64,000 bases of DNA from Trichomonas vaginalis G3. Lineage: Eukaryota; Parabasalia; Trichomonadida; Trichomonadidae. Under the pieces are notes generated by a model that was not told the origin of the DNA, did not search any database, and saw nothing but the letters and a program-made list of their open reading frames with translations. Shown one piece after another: positions 37,999 through 49,603 of this stretch (positions within the stretch are counted from its first letter, which is position 1; the number at the start of each line of letters is the position of its first letter). Location of the stretch: NCBI RefSeq assembly GCF_026262505.1, contig NC_067205.1, positions 11,966,001-12,030,000 on the forward strand, in the 5' to 3' direction. The position numbers and the translations under genes were made by a program.

Positions 37999-38395
37999 AT
38001 GGTTTATTTGGCGCATTAGCAGGAGTTGCATCCAGATTTTTGCCCGCAGTGGGAACAATAGCCAGAGGTGTATTTGGAGTTGGAAGGAAGATTTTGAGTA
38101 CATTAGGTATACTTAAAGAGAAAGCACAACCTATTATACAAACTGTACAGAAAGGTTGGGATGTAGCACGAGATGCAGCAATCTTATTCCAAATCCTGAA
38201 ACAAGAGGAAAAGTTCAAGGATGGATGGACAATGTAGGAAGACAAGCAGGAAACTATTATAACAAAGCAAATGACTACTATAACCAAGCAGGACACTATA
38301 TGGACCAAGGTGAAAGATTCTTTAACAGAGGATATAACCATGCACAACAATGGTAAACAATAACCAACCTCAACCGCCTCAACGTGGGAATGTAA
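37999..38395 (+). pseudogene. MGLFGALAG amphipathic protein, segment A, broken
   Basis: Counterpart of 18,492-18,893. The Gly/Ala-rich N-terminus is intact to the eye and the Y/N/Q-rich tail is recognisable. It has about two breaks. It is divergent from the integrase gene. Confidence 0.65.
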
Positions 38396-38414
38396 AGTTT
38401 TTTACTGAGATGAA

Positions 38415-38570
38415 ATGAACAATACAGCATTGAGACAAATGGGTTCAAGATGGATTTGTCGGCTTCCAGCAGTTACACAACCACGTGTTTGTCAAGTTCT
38501 TCCTATACCTCAGGAAGTTTTAGACCGACTTAAAAAACCTAAACAACCAGTTGAAAACAAAACAAACTAA
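38415..38570 (+). CDS. Small peptide MNNTALRQ, segment A (51 aa)
   Basis: Whole-looking 51-codon counterpart of 18,321-18,473, with a one-residue insertion and KPKQ in place of KQQQ near the end. The leader tttactgagatgaa is conserved. Confidence 0.6.
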   Translation: MNNTALRQMGSRWICRLPAVTQPRVCQVLPIPQEVLDRLKKPKQPVENKTN

Positions 38571-38587
38571 AATTTTTACTGAGATGA

Positions 38588-39165
38588 ATGACCGAAGAAG
38601 TTGAAACGGTAGATTTGACACCACAAACAAAAAGTTCAGAACCATTTCAAAACTTCAAAGAACTTACAGATGAAGAGAAAAATTCAATAATAGAAAGTGC
38701 CAGGTCTGGAAATACAAACCCTAACTACAAAAGTCACTTTTCATAGAAATGGAACGGCAAGTATCTCAAAAAAAAACAGACTCTCACAATAAAATATTGA
38801 AGTCTGAAGGAGCTTGAGACAACAGATGGAAAAGTTTACTTCACTGACCAACAGTTCATTATAGAACATCTCATTGACTTAGAGTCGAAATATTCTAAAT
38901 TTACAACAAACACAAAAAGTTGAAAGGAAAACAAAAACAAATGGCATATGATATTTATGAAGATGTTGACGACACAACTGTCCTGCAGGTGAGGTAAAGT
39001 CAGAGGAACCGAAAAAGTGACGAAAAACCGATAAAGAAGAGAGAAAACCAAAACTGAAGATAAACCAAAACCAAAGTTTAGTTTCCAAACTAAACCAAGT
39101 CAACCTTCATTAGCTGGTATGGGTTGGCGCAAAGACTTCTGGTATCAGGCGGTTATGTAAAGTAA
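38588..39165 (+). pseudogene. MTEEVE-type protein, segment A, broken
   Basis: Counterpart of 17,716-18,301 and 48,994-49,574. It has many small breaks. The conserved start and C-terminal block are both recognisable. Confidence 0.6.
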
Positions 39166-39194
39166 AGAAAAAACATTTTTTTATTTTTATAAAA

Positions 39195-41330
39195 ATGCCC
39201 CGTTAGAATGATAGAAGGTCTGCTAGAATAAAAGCAGAGTTAGAAAGATATGGTTGGAGAGTTTCAAAGAAGTTTAAATATAGGAAGGGAAGACATAAAA
39301 GTCTATGACAAATTGTCTGGTCTTCGCTACGAAATGGATTTGGAACAGCAGCGTGCAAATTATCCAAACAGACTAGAGAGGTTAGAAGAAGAACGTCTTA
39401 TGAGACATGCCTTTCGATGTTAGTGATACCTCAAGTTGAAGGGACACGACGGCTTTGCCAGATTCTACTGGAAACATGACGAACAATTGCATCCTTTGGA
39501 AGGAAAAAAGGAAAAGGTGAAGACGCACATGCTCCATGGAAAGAACAAGATATGCATATGAAAAGTATCGTGAAGTTAGAAGTCAAATTAACTCTGGTCG
39601 AACTTTACAGTAAACTTTGACGAAGGAAAGAACAAAGAAGGCTTCATGGGAGTACTTGCTGCCATACAAGACGGAAATAAGAAAGGATACAATCTCAGAT
39701 TGACCATAACAGATTTGGACGGTCATATATACTATGCGCATGGCAATGTCACAACAGCTGCAATGCTTCTTGACGCTTTCAAGACTACAAAGAGAGAACA
39801 AATGGTTGACTCCGACTCAGAACATTTTGAATGCAATTGAAGGAATTGCAAGTGTCAAGTTCGAATGGTACCAAACCTAACCCTCAAGCAGTCAGACAAC
39901 ATGCTGGATACTTCCGTTCATAAATAAGTCTGACATTGACTTGACAAGGTATGGAATTTACAATTCAATTGAAACAATTGTCAATGAACCTTGTATTCTT
40001 ACATGTCTCAGGAACTCTGGTCTTGTTTCAGAAGAGAAGATGAAGTATCTTGAGTCATGTGTGAAGACAAGGTACATTCTCAGAGGTCAATTGGCAAAAA
40101 TTGCACCGTTGGCAAATGTCAATATCCGAGTCAACATACCTACAGCTAAAGGTTCTTCACATGACGACTATGTTGTTGACAAAGACTTACCATGGTTTGA
40201 AGATTGCAATTGTCCACACCACTTCATGTTGAACGAAAGTCTTACAAACCCATTGTTCGGAAAGGCAGTGCAACATTGTCAGAGCTGTAAACATTCTTTT
40301 CGAGAAAGGTTTGTTGGAACCAATTCAGATGACAAGCTGACAGAAACTTTTGTACCAAAGACGAAACAAACTTTTCATTGTTAGCAAGACCAAAAGTTGT
40401 TCCAGACAAAGTTCTAGTACAAAAGAAGTACACAATTCCAAAAGGAGTTGGATTGTTCGGATACCAACCTGAACCAGAAAACTTCCAATGAGGTTGCAAG
40501 AACTTCAAGATGCTATAAACAAACTTCCATTGACATCCAATTGACGTCAAATTGTATTGGAGAGCTTCTGAGTTAGGTCAGAAGGTTTTATATGAAACAG
40601 GTTGCTTCGACGATGTTTTATTGAGATAACAGGAGAAGTTTCTCAGAAGATAAGAGACTCACTTGAATTTCCACAAACTGGACCAATTGGTTGCGACAAG
40701 TTCGATCAGATGAAAAGATATACTATGTCGACCTTAACGCTGCATACATGAGGTTTGTCCAATATATCCGACTGGAATTCCAAACGAAGATGGTGAGTTC
40801 CCGGGAAGGAACTATACAGTTGAAAAGTCATACAACAACTGTATGATATTAGGAAAGCTTCAAACCCCAAACTTGCAATGACACTCAAATTGCTTATAAT
40901 TCGACATGGGGATATTCCATTAAGAAACCTCAAGAGATGAAGAGTAAACATTATGAGAAGGTCGACAACTTTGTTGAAAGGTTTTCTCCTTTTGTTTTGA
41001 AGTACGAATTCACTCAAGGTCAAAGTGGCTTAGTAACCACATTAAAACCTATTGTCGAACATTGGTCCTATCCTCAGTTCGCAAAGGCAGTCCTTGACAA
41101 CTACAACAAATTCTTCTCCGAAGTCAAATCAAAGTGAAGGTTTACTATGAGAACATTGACGCACTCATGACGAACGAAGAAGGCTATAACAAACTCATTG
41201 AAATGGAATGGTCGGTGAAAAGATGGGTCAATTCAAATTGGACAAAATTTTCACCGAAGTTCATGTCCTCTCCAAGCGTAATACTGGGCATACTTGAAGA
41301 CGGCACAGAAATAAAACATTGCATAAGTAA
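39195..41330 (+). pseudogene. Protein-primed DNA polymerase B, segment A, broken
   Basis: Counterpart of the better kept gene at 49,604-51,754. Recognisable blocks include YGIYNSIETIVNEPCILTCL and TPIVEHWSYPQFAKAVLDN-like sequence. It has many small breaks spread along the whole gene, more than ten by eye. The density and kind of differences are unusual and could partly reflect sequence quality. Confidence 0.75.
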
Positions 41331-41336
41331 AAATTT

Positions 41337-41444
41337 TTATTCGAATTTGAATCGGACAGGTCGAGTTACACCATTCTTGGTCTCAAACTCATATATAACC
41401 TGTTTGTTTGTATTTTCGTCGACTATGACACGAGACACGAACAT
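41337..41444 (-). CDS. Possible 35-aa peptide after polymerase, segment A
   Basis: The frame MFVSRVIVDENTNKQVIYEF and onward is the same as at 51,762-51,869. It is convergent with the polymerase gene. Two identical copies do not by themselves prove coding because the segments are near-identical throughout. Confidence 0.35.
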   Translation of the reverse strand: MFVSRVIVDENTNKQVIYEFETKNGVTRPVRFKFE

Positions 41445-41537
41445 TGACCAAACGGACAAAAAGTGTCATTTCAGATGGTCCCGCAGCCAATCGCATTCGA
41501 GCACCTTCGAAGAAGCCTTACGTTCCAAGGGAGAGGG

Positions 41538-42227
41538 CTAGAAGGTTTAATGGAAGATTGGACAACAGTTGAAAGAGCTTGAGAAAGGTGTTACAGAAGT
41601 TAAGGAATACAAAAGCAAGACTCGACATGGATAGCTGGATATGTAGTGCAACAAAAGAACGTATTTTTAGCATGGACAGAAGGAACATACCCACAAAATA
41701 TCATAGACATAGCATCTCTGACGTAAATGAACTTGAAGAAAAGTTATATAAAAAAAGCAGACAAAAACAGAGCTTCAAAACATTAAAGACAGAAATACTT
41801 TCAACATTATATCCTATAGGCTCTATTTATACGTCAATGAACTCTACAGACCAAGAAGTAGTCTTGGTTTTGGAACTTGGGACTCAAATAGTCGAAGGTT
41901 TTTGTATTGTGCAAACTCTTCAAAGGAAACAGGTGGAAAGTAAAACGATTTCAGGTGAAAATCTACCTGCACATAGTCACTACATAGATTTAAGTACAAT
42001 CTCAAGCAGGTTGGCATAAGCATAGATATTGGGATGGCAGCATGATAAAAAGGTAAAGGAATGATGTTAAAGACAACGTTAAGTTTGCTATAGATTGTTA
42101 ACTGGAGTAACACTGAGGAGAGGAAACCATACACATCGCGTTTTCAGGATATACGCAAACAACGGGACAAAGTAAAGACTACATGCCACCTTACATGACA
42201 GTTTACGCATGGTATAGAATTGCTTAG
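41538..42227 (+). pseudogene. Tail fibre C-terminal fragment, segment B
   Basis: Begins abruptly inside the fibre gene, at the position matching 46,746 in segment C, and runs to the fibre stop. The collar blocks are recognisable. It has many small breaks. The abrupt start marks the A/B junction. Confidence 0.75.
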
Positions 42228-43178
42228 TCGTCATTTTCAACTTCTTTAGCATATTCGTCAGGAGTTGTCTTATATTTGTTAGGAACTGTCTTTGAAAGTA
42301 TACCACCTTGAACCTTTAACAAGTTTGAAACGAGGTCTGACAATAGTCGTTTATCTTCTGCTTGCAGTCTGTACATTTTGCCATGTTTGCCTAAAACTTC
42401 ATAATATTTCTTTGTATACTTTCTTCTATTTTACGAACACGAATGCGAGTACCTGTCGAGTTCCCATTGTTGTCATAGTCAATAGTATTTTCATATGGGT
42501 CGCGTTTAGGTATTCTATTTTTACTTTGTCACCTTTCTTAAGTTTGAAGCCTGGCATTCTTTCTTGTTTGTCTCTTTTTGACTAAACTATTAAATATATA
42601 GTCTTTCTCTAAGTCGGGGTTGTTTTTCATTTCTTCGGGGGAGTGGTTTCCCAAACCTTTTTGTTTACGGCTATTGTAAATATTTAAAACTTGTCTCATC
42701 TTTGCCATGGAGAAGTGTCTATATTTGTCGTCATATGATTTTCATCTACCTCACCACCTTGTGGTTGATTTAGTCTCTTAAGATTTTTATACAACTGTCA
42801 ATGACACCAAGAGCAGAATGGTTTTTGGTCGACAATGAAATATTGGTTTACATTTTTTGAACGCAGATAGTTTTTAATATCGTCTGATTTGAAAACTTTC
42901 AACAGTCAGATGTCAGTTTTGTTGGATGGTATTTGTCAACGAATATTGTCAAAGCTGCTAAGATATCTAAAATATTTTTGGACTGTAATGGTATGGCTTC
43001 ACAGTATCTTGTGTTTGACCGAAAATATTAGCCAGTATGGTGGCCATCTTCTCTATACCTCGGATGTTTTCCAAGATATCCATAAACCAAGCATTTGGTG
43101 TTGAACTAAAGATTTTTTTATCATGAGTGCTTTCTTTGTTGCTTTAGAAACATAGGGGTCCTTGTTTGGATTCGTCAT
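42224..43178 (-). pseudogene. Integrase, segment B, broken
   Basis: Third copy of the integrase in element 2, with many small breaks. Order and overlap with the fibre end are as in segments A and C. Confidence 0.78.
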
Positions 43179-43195
43179 TTTTTACCCTATAAGAA

Positions 43196-43600
43196 ATGGG
43201 TTTATTTGGCGCATTAGCAGGAGTTGCATCCAGATTTTTGCCCGCAGTGGGAACAATAGCCAGAGGTGTATTTGGAGTTGGAAGGAAGATTTTGAGTACA
43301 TTAGGTATACTTAAAGAGAAAGCACAACCCATTATAACAAACTGTACAGAAAGGTTGGGATGTAGCACGAGATGCAGCAATTCTTATTCCAAATCCTGAA
43401 ACAAGAGGAAAAGTCAAGGATGGATGGACAATGTAGGAAGACAAGCAGGAAACTATTATAACAAAGCAATGACTACTATAACCAAGCAGGACACTATATG
43501 GACCAAGGTGAAAGATTCTTTAACAGAGGATATAACCATGCACAACAATGGGTAAACAATAACCAACCTCAACCGCCTCAACGTGGGGAATGTAAAGTTT
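43196..43600 (+). pseudogene. MGLFGALAG amphipathic protein, segment B, broken
   Basis: Counterpart of 48,399-48,812, with a few breaks. The hydrophobic N-terminus is retained. Confidence 0.62.
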
Positions 43601-43614
43601 TTTACTGAGATGAA

Positions 43615-43769
43615 ATGAACAATACAGCATTGAGACAAATGGGTTCAAGATGGATTGTCGGCTTCCAGCAGTTACACAACCACGTGTTTGTCAAGTTCTT
43701 CCTATACCTCAGGAAGTTTTAGACCGACTTAAAAAACCTAAACAACCAGTTGAAAACAAAACAAACTAA
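43615..43769 (+). pseudogene. Small peptide MNNTALRQ, segment B
   Basis: Near-identical in DNA to 48,819-48,974, with about one break. The leader tttactgagatgaa is conserved. Confidence 0.5.
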
Positions 43770-43787
43770 AATTTTTACTGAGATGAA

Positions 43788-44266
43788 ATGACCGAAGAAG
43801 TTGAAACGGTAGATTTGACACCACAAAAGTTCAGAACCATTGTCAAAACACTGTCAAAGAACTTACAGATGAAAGAGAAAATTCAATAATAGAAGTGCCA
43901 GGTCTGGAAATACAAACCCTAACTACAAAGTCACTTTTCATAGAAATGGAACGGCAAGTATCTCAAAAAGAAACAGACTCTCACAAATAAAATATTGAAG
44001 TCTGAAGGAGCTTTCGAGAACAACAGATGGAAAAGTTTACTTCACTGACCAACAGTTCATTATAGAACATCTCATTGACTTAGAGTCGAAATATTCTAAA
44101 CTTTACAACAAACACAAAAAGTTGAAAGGAAAACAAAAACAAATGGCATATGATATTTATGAAGATGTTGACGACACAACTGTCCTGCAGGTGAGGTAAA
44201 GTCAGAGGAACCGAAAAAGTGACAAAAAACCGATAGAAGAAGAAAACGAGAAAACCAAAAAACTAA
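43788..44266 (+). pseudogene. MTEEVE-type protein fragment, segment B
   Basis: Starts normally and has several small breaks. Before the conserved C-terminal block it runs straight into methyltransferase sequence at about 44,266. That point is the B/C junction. Confidence 0.6.
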
Positions 44267-44503
44267 TACCAAGTAGACTGGACTTTGAGAGACTCTTTAG
44301 AAACTTTAGACGTTTTACATAACCATCCATGCTTTTACTTTACATCCGATAAAAGTGGTTTGGAAACCGTTATGAGATGGTTAGAGGACATACATGACTA
44401 TGAGTTTAGATATGACAAGATAGAATATGAGAGAGGTCCTATAAACTGGAGAAAGTGTCACAATAAAGAAATTTTATTGGTAAGTAAATGTGGTTTGAAA
44501 TAG
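44267..44503 (+). pseudogene. Methyltransferase C-terminal fragment, segment C
   Basis: Carries the last third of the D12-class methyltransferase (RDSLETLDVLHNHPCFYFTS and onward to VSKCGLK). The rest of the gene is present only in segment A. It opens segment C, whose downstream order then matches element 1 throughout. Confidence 0.8.
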
Positions 44504-44619
44504 GACTACTTGTTTTAGGTTTTTTCCATTGTGTCATTTATTTATTTGACGTGGCAGAAAGATATAGAGAATATGAAGATGAACCAATGCCTGCAAATGT
44601 TCAGCATATGTACTCGTAA
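44488..44619 (+). CDS. Single-pass membrane peptide, segment C (43 aa)
   Basis: Identical in layout to 34,095-34,226, overlapping the methyltransferase end. The transmembrane helix IGLLVLGFFHCVIY and an acidic tail are present. Confidence 0.6.
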   Translation: MWFEIGLLVLGFFHCVIYLFDVAERYREYEDEPMPANVQHMYS

Positions 44620-44642
44620 GAGATATTTTTATCTAATATTAA

Positions 44643-45005
44643 ATGGACGCACAGAACTTAGCGAATGCACAGCAACCTGGACAACCAAACCCAGAGAATA
44701 TTCCAAATGAAGTTAGAATACAAACTGCAATGGCAAACTATGGTCAAGTGCCAACAGATGTACAAATGCAAACTGCCATGTCAAATGACGCTGCGTTAGG
44801 CTTACCACCATGGTATGCAAATATGAGATGGAAAGAGTTTTATACAAACCCTGAAGTGGGATATAAACAACTCTATGCAGATGACGCGAACACAGGAGTT
44901 GACCCAGAGTATGTTTTCTACCAGAGGAGAAATAGAATGTATGAGCTCCAGTTAAAAAATGCTATGGAACTCAACAGGAAACGTAAGAGACTAGGTGGAC
45001 ATTAG
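44643..45005 (+). CDS. MDAQNLANAQ protein, segment C (120 aa)
   Basis: A whole-looking frame, identical in amino acids to the element 1 gene at 22,395-22,757. Strong conservation across two separate insertions suggests recent common origin or selection. It is followed 18 bp later by the amphipathic-peptide gene on the same strand. Confidence 0.65.
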   Translation: MDAQNLANAQQPGQPNPENIPNEVRIQTAMANYGQVPTDVQMQTAMSNDAALGLPPWYANMRWKEFYTNPEVGYKQLYADDANTGVDPEYVFYQRRNRMYELQLKNAMELNRKRKRLGGH

Positions 45006-45023
45006 ATTTTTACATATAGTAAA

Positions 45024-45266
45024 ATGGGTTTCTTTGGAAGAATAGGAAACTTTTTTCGAAATGTTGGAAGAGGTATATGGAATGGAATAAAAACCGTAGG
45101 AAGAGGAATTTGGAACGGAGTCAAAAATATTGGCAAAAGAGTAGGTCAGTTCGTTGGTATTATACCTAAAGACCCTGAACCAGAAGAACAAGCTCCTGTT
45201 ATACAACAGCCTGAACCTGCACCACAGTCAAGTTGGCAACCAAATCCAACACCTCAACCGTATTAA
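45024..45266 (+). CDS. Cationic amphipathic peptide, segment C (80 aa)
   Basis: A whole-looking frame, MGFFGRIGNFFRNVGRGIWN at the start, differing from the element 1 peptide only in the first 13 residues (GRIG for SSIG, FRN for FRR). The doubled VGRGIWNG unit and P/Q/E tail are the same. The changes keep the amphipathic pattern. It is convergent with the fibre-neighbour gene. Confidence 0.68.
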   Translation: MGFFGRIGNFFRNVGRGIWNGIKTVGRGIWNGVKNIGKRVGQFVGIIPKDPEPEEQAPVIQQPEPAPQSSWQPNPTPQPY

Positions 45267-45270
45267 AAAA

Positions 45271-46119
45271 TTATATTTTTACCGTTCGATAGTAGTTGTA
45301 TATGAAACTAAGTTCTAAGTAAAACGCATGGTATAATGGAATTATTCTTTTTCTTCCATCTGTAGTAAACCATACTTGAAAGTCTGAAATACTTCCACTT
45401 GGTGGTTCGTATAACTTTGTAGGTTTTTCGTAAAAGTCATTTGCCAAGCATAAGAAAGAGTTTTGGGCGCCAGAAAATGAAGCATGAACAATAATAGCAG
45501 CTGGGTCGAAAACATCTTTAAATAAATATGGTTCATCTCTTGCATATCGACTGTAAATATTTGCTAAAGGAAGTTCGACTTTCTGATTTAACATTCTTTG
45601 CAAATAATACCATGACATTGCAGTGAATTCTGTATATATTTGTTCGTCTTTCTTTGGATTGTCTTCGTAGATTTGAAATGACACTTGTGAATTTTGTTTG
45701 TCATATACAATTCTCACATAAAGTGTGCTCTCGGTATTTGCATATTCATCAGCATATTTTGCATAACATGAATTTATTTTATCTTCTATATTTTTTAACG
45801 CAGTCTGTAGAGAAGATGAAAGGTCAACTTGTATTAGCTCAATTTCTTCCCACATTTTTCGTTTCCCTTCAGATATATAATCTATATGAAACCTTACAAT
45901 AAATGGAAAACTTTTATCTTCTACAGACACAAACTTCATTCTACGAAAGCCAATAGCTTTTGTGACAGATGGGTCTCTTAGCCATCTTAATGGGTAGTCA
46001 AAACGATAGCCTTCATGCTTTACGGTCTCTGTCTCAAACTTTTGACCGACATTCGTAAAAAGTTCATCTAATGGTTTAGTTGTAGCAACTCTTGAATTTT
46101 CTTTTTCTATTGGAAGCAT
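45271..46119 (-). CDS. Fibre-neighbour protein, segment C (282 aa)
   Basis: A whole-looking frame. Residues 1-63 (MLPIEKENSRVATTKPLDEL and on) and the last 60 or so match the element 1 gene at 21,283-22,129 almost exactly; the middle (for example SFPFIVRFHIDYISEGKRKM) is much more different. The C-terminal block SDFQVWFTTDG and FYLELSFIYNYY is shared with the paralogue at 16,719. It is divergent from the fibre gene by 18 bp, so the two are probably co-expressed. A particle-surface role is inferred from the company and the variable centre. Confidence 0.72.
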   Translation of the reverse strand: MLPIEKENSRVATTKPLDELFTNVGQKFETETVKHEGYRFDYPLRWLRDPSVTKAIGFRRMKFVSVEDKSFPFIVRFHIDYISEGKRKMWEEIELIQVDLSSSLQTALKNIEDKINSCYAKYADEYANTESTLYVRIVYDKQNSQVSFQIYEDNPKKDEQIYTEFTAMSWYYLQRMLNQKVELPLANIYSRYARDEPYLFKDVFDPAAIIVHASFSGAQNSFLCLANDFYEKPTKLYEPPSGSISDFQVWFTTDGRKRIIPLYHAFYLELSFIYNYYRTVKI

Positions 46120-46137
46120 ATTTTATCTAGAATAAAA

Positions 46138-47426
46138 ATGTCAAATGAAACAGCGTCTATGAGAGAAATACAACACAACCGACAACTCATTATGCAAGCT
46201 CTAAATAAGAACACAACAAACTTTTCAAACTATTCTAAGATATCTGAGTCATTGAAAGAAGGAAACTTAAAACTGACGATAAACCCAATGACAGACGAGT
46301 TTCTGTTTCAAGACAACAAGAACCATACTGTTTGTATAAATCCAACAAAAAGAACTTTAAACGAGAAACCTATAGATGAACTTCTTTTGAAAGCAGATAT
46401 TGACAACAAAGCTGACAAAGAGTATGTCATTGAAAAAGTTCAAGAAAACATGACAGAGCAGATGCAACATATGCAACAAAAGAGGATGTTGAAAAGAAAG
46501 CTGACAAAGAGTATGTTGACGATGAGTTAGCATATCTGGCTAGTGGGTTAGTGAAGAAGGCAGATAAGGAATATGTGGATGAAAAAGACAATGAAATTAT
46601 AAAAAGGGTTGAATGGTACCATGAACGGACATCGAAGATTTTAGAAGGTAAAGCCAATACAGGGTGGGTTTCAGGATGTTTAGACCTTAAAGCCGACAAA
46701 GAAACTGTAGATATGTTGACACAAACGGTTTCAAGTCATACCAGAGGTTTAATGGAAGATGGACAACAGTTGAAAGAGCTTGAGAAAGGTGTTACAGAGT
46801 TAAGGAATACAAAAGCAGACTCGACATGGATAGCTGGATATGTAGATGCAACAAAAGAACGTATTTTAGCATGGACAGAAGGAACATACCCACAAAAATA
46901 TCATAGACATAGCATCTCTGACGTAAATGAACTTGAAGAAAAGTTATATAAAAAAGCAGACAAAACAGAGCTTCAAACATTAAAGACAGAAATACTTCAA
47001 ACATTATATCCTATAGGCTCTATTTATACGTCAATGAACTCTACCAGACCAGAAGTAGTACTTGGTTTTGGAACTTGGACTCAAATAGTCGACAGGTTTT
47101 TGTATTGTGCAAACTCTTCAAAGGAAACAGGTGGAAGTAAAACGATTTCAGGTGAAAATCTACCTGCACATAGTCACTACATAGATTTAAGTACATCTCA
47201 AGCAGGTTGGCATAAGCATAGATATTGGGATTGGGCAGCAATGATAAAAGGTAAAGGATATGATGTTAAAGACAACGTTAAGTTTGCTATAGATTGTTAC
47301 TGGAGTAACACTGAGGGAGGAGGAAACCATACACATCGCGTTTCAGGATATACGCAAACAACGGGACAAAGTAAAGACTACATGCCACCTTACATGACAG
47401 TTTACGCATGGTATAGAATTGCTTAG
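46138..47426 (+). pseudogene. Tail fibre / collar protein, segment C, one break
   Basis: About 430 codons. The N-terminal 90 residues and the C-terminal collar (about 150 residues) match the element 1 fibre closely, whereas the shaft is different: KADKEYV coiled units, YHERTSKILEGKANTGW, then SSHTRGLMEDGQQLKELEKG and a KYHRHSISDVNELEEKLYKK unit. It has about one break. It is convergent with the integrase, overlapping by 4 bp. Exchange of the shaft between conserved ends is typical of phage fibre evolution. Confidence 0.8.
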
Positions 47427-48382
47427 TCGTCATTTTCAACTTCTTTAGCATATTCGTCAGGAGTTGTCTTATATTTGTTAGGAACTGTCTTTGAAAGTAT
47501 ACCACCTTGAACCTTAACAAGTTTGAAACGAGGTCTGACAATAGTCGTTTTATCTTCTGCTTGCAGTCTGTACATTTTGCCATGTTTGCCTAAAACTTCA
47601 TAATATTCTCTTGTATACTTTCTTCTATTTTTACGAACACGAATGCGAGTACCTGTCGAGTTCCCATTGTTGTCATAGTCAATAGTATTTTCATATGGGT
47701 CGCGTTTAGGTATTTCTATTTTTACTTTGTCACCTTTCTTAAGTTTGAAGCCTGGCATTCTTTCTTGTTTGTCTCTTTTGACTAAACTATTAAATATATA
47801 GTCTTTCTCTAAGTCGGGGTTGTTTTTCATTTCTTCGGGGGAGTGGTTTCCCAAACCTTTTTGTTTACGGCTATTGTAAATATTTAAAACTTGTCTCATC
47901 TTTGCCATGGAGAAGTGTCTATATTTGTCGTCATATGACATTTCATCTACCTCACCACCTTGTGGTTGATTTAAGTCTCTTAAGATTTTTATACAACTGT
48001 CAATGACACCAAGAGCAGAATGGTTTTGGTCGACAATGAAATATTGGTTTACATTTTTTGAACGCAGATAGTTTTTAATATCGTCTGATTTGAAAGAACT
48101 TTCACAGTCAGATGTCAGTTTTGTTGGATGGTATTTGTCAACGAATATTGTCAAAGCTGCTAAGATATCTAAAATATTTTTGGACTGTAATGGTATGGCT
48201 TCACAGTATCTTGTGTTTTGACCGACAAATATTAGCCAGTATGGTGGTCCATCTTCTCTATACCTCGGAATGTTTTCCAAGATATCCATAAACCAAGCAT
48301 TTGGTGTTGAACTAAAGATTTTTATCATGAGTGCTTTCTTTGTTGCCTTAGAAACATAGGGGTCCTTGTTTGGATTCGTCAT
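47423..48382 (-). CDS. Polinton integrase, segment C (319 aa)
   Basis: A whole-looking frame of the same length as the element 1 integrase, differing in about fifteen residues. The acidic triad has the same D,D35 spacing (NAWFMDILENIP; LTSDCESSFKS; HSALGVIDSCIK). The C-terminal SH3/chromo-like block (GFKLKKGDKVKIEIPKRD) is kept. That two integrases look whole in two insertions supports recent activity of the family. Confidence 0.88.
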   Translation of the reverse strand: MTNPNKDPYVSKATKKALMIKIFSSTPNAWFMDILENIPRYREDGPPYWLIFVGQNTRYCEAIPLQSKNILDILAALTIFVDKYHPTKLTSDCESSFKSDDIKNYLRSKNVNQYFIVDQNHSALGVIDSCIKILRDLNQPQGGEVDEMSYDDKYRHFSMAKMRQVLNIYNSRKQKGLGNHSPEEMKNNPDLEKDYIFNSLVKRDKQERMPGFKLKKGDKVKIEIPKRDPYENTIDYDNNGNSTGTRIRVRKNRRKYTREYYEVLGKHGKMYRLQAEDKTTIVRPRFKLVKVQGGILSKTVPNKYKTTPDEYAKEVENDD

Positions 48383-48398
48383 TTTTACCCTATAAGAA

Positions 48399-48812
48399 AT
48401 GGGTTTATTTGGCGCATTAGCAGGAGTTGCATCCAGATTTTTGCCCGCAGTGGGAACAATAGCCAGAGGTGTATTTGGAGTTGGAAGGAAGATTTTGAGT
48501 ACATTAGGTATACTTAAAGAGAAAGCACAACCTATTATACAAACTGTACAGAAAGGTTGGGATGTAGCACGAGATGCAGCAAATCTTATTCCAAATCCTG
48601 AAACAAGAGGAAAAGTTCAAGGATGGATGGACAATGTAGGAAGACAAGCAGGAAACTATTATAACAAAGCAAATGACTACTATAACCAAGCAGGACACTA
48701 TATGGACCAAGGTGAAAGATTCTTTAACAGAGGATATAACCATGCACAACAATGGGTAAACAATAACCAACCTCAACCGCCTCAAACGTGGGAATGTAAA
48801 GTTTTTTACTGA
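48399..48812 (+). CDS. MGLFGALAG amphipathic protein, segment C
   Basis: 137 codons, as at 18,492-18,893 except for the last few residues. The start is preceded by taccctataagaa and lies 17 bp from the divergent integrase start. The Gly/Ala-rich N-terminal helix is unchanged. The role in membranes is inferred from composition. Confidence 0.62.
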   Translation: MGLFGALAGVASRFLPAVGTIARGVFGVGRKILSTLGILKEKAQPIIQTVQKGWDVARDAANLIPNPETRGKVQGWMDNVGRQAGNYYNKANDYYNQAGHYMDQGERFFNRGYNHAQQWVNNNQPQPPQTWECKVFY

Positions 48813-48818
48813 GATGAA

Positions 48819-48974
48819 ATGAACAATACAGCATTGAGACAAATGGGTTCAAGATGGATTTGTCGGCTTCCAGCAGTTACACAACCACGTGTTTGTCAAG
48901 TTCTTCCTATACCTCAGGAAGTTTTAGACCGACTTAAAAAACCTAAACAACCAGTTGAAAACAAACCAAACTAA
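48819..48974 (+). CDS. Small peptide MNNTALRQ, segment C (51 aa)
   Basis: A whole-looking 51-codon frame with the leader tttactgagatgaa. The basic sequence GSRWICRLPAV and a proline-rich end are conserved in all copies. Confidence 0.6.
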   Translation: MNNTALRQMGSRWICRLPAVTQPRVCQVLPIPQEVLDRLKKPKQPVENKPN

Positions 48975-48993
48975 AATTTTTTACTGAGATGAA

Positions 48994-49574
48994 ATGACCG
49001 AAGAAGTTGAAACGGTAGATTTGACACCACAAACAAAAAGTTCAGAACCATTGTCAAAACCTGTCAAAGAACTTACAGATGAAGAGAAAAATTCAATAAT
49101 AGAAAGTGCCAGGTCTGGAAATACAAACCCTAACTAAAGTCACTTTTCATAGAAATGGAACGGCTAGTATCTCAAAAAAGAAACAGACTCTCACAAATAA
49201 AATATTGAAGTCTGAAGGAGCTTTCGAGACAACAGATGGAAAAGTTTACTTCACTGACCAACAGTTCATTATAGAACATCTCATTGACTTAGAGTCGAAA
49301 TATTCTAAACTTTACAACAAACACAAAAAGTTGAAAGGAAAACAAAAACAAATGGCATATGATATTTATGAAGATGTTGACGACACAACTGTTCCTGCAG
49401 TGAGGTAAAGTCAGAGGAACCGAAAAGTGACGAAAAACCGATAGAAGAAGAGAACCAAAAACTGAAGATAAACCAAAACCAAAGTTTAGTTTCCAAACTA
49501 AACCAAGTCAACCTTCATTAGCTGGTATGGGTTGGCGTCAAAGACTTATGGCAGCAGGCGGTTATGTAAAGTAA
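48994..49574 (+). pseudogene. MTEEVE-type protein, segment C, broken
   Basis: Counterpart of 17,716-18,301 with a few breaks. The C-terminal SLAGMGWRQRLMAAGGYVK is present. The leader actgagatgaa is the same as for the previous gene. Polymerase follows after 29 bp on the same strand. Confidence 0.6.
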
Positions 49575-49603
49575 AGAAAAAACATTTTTTTATTTTTATA
49601 AAA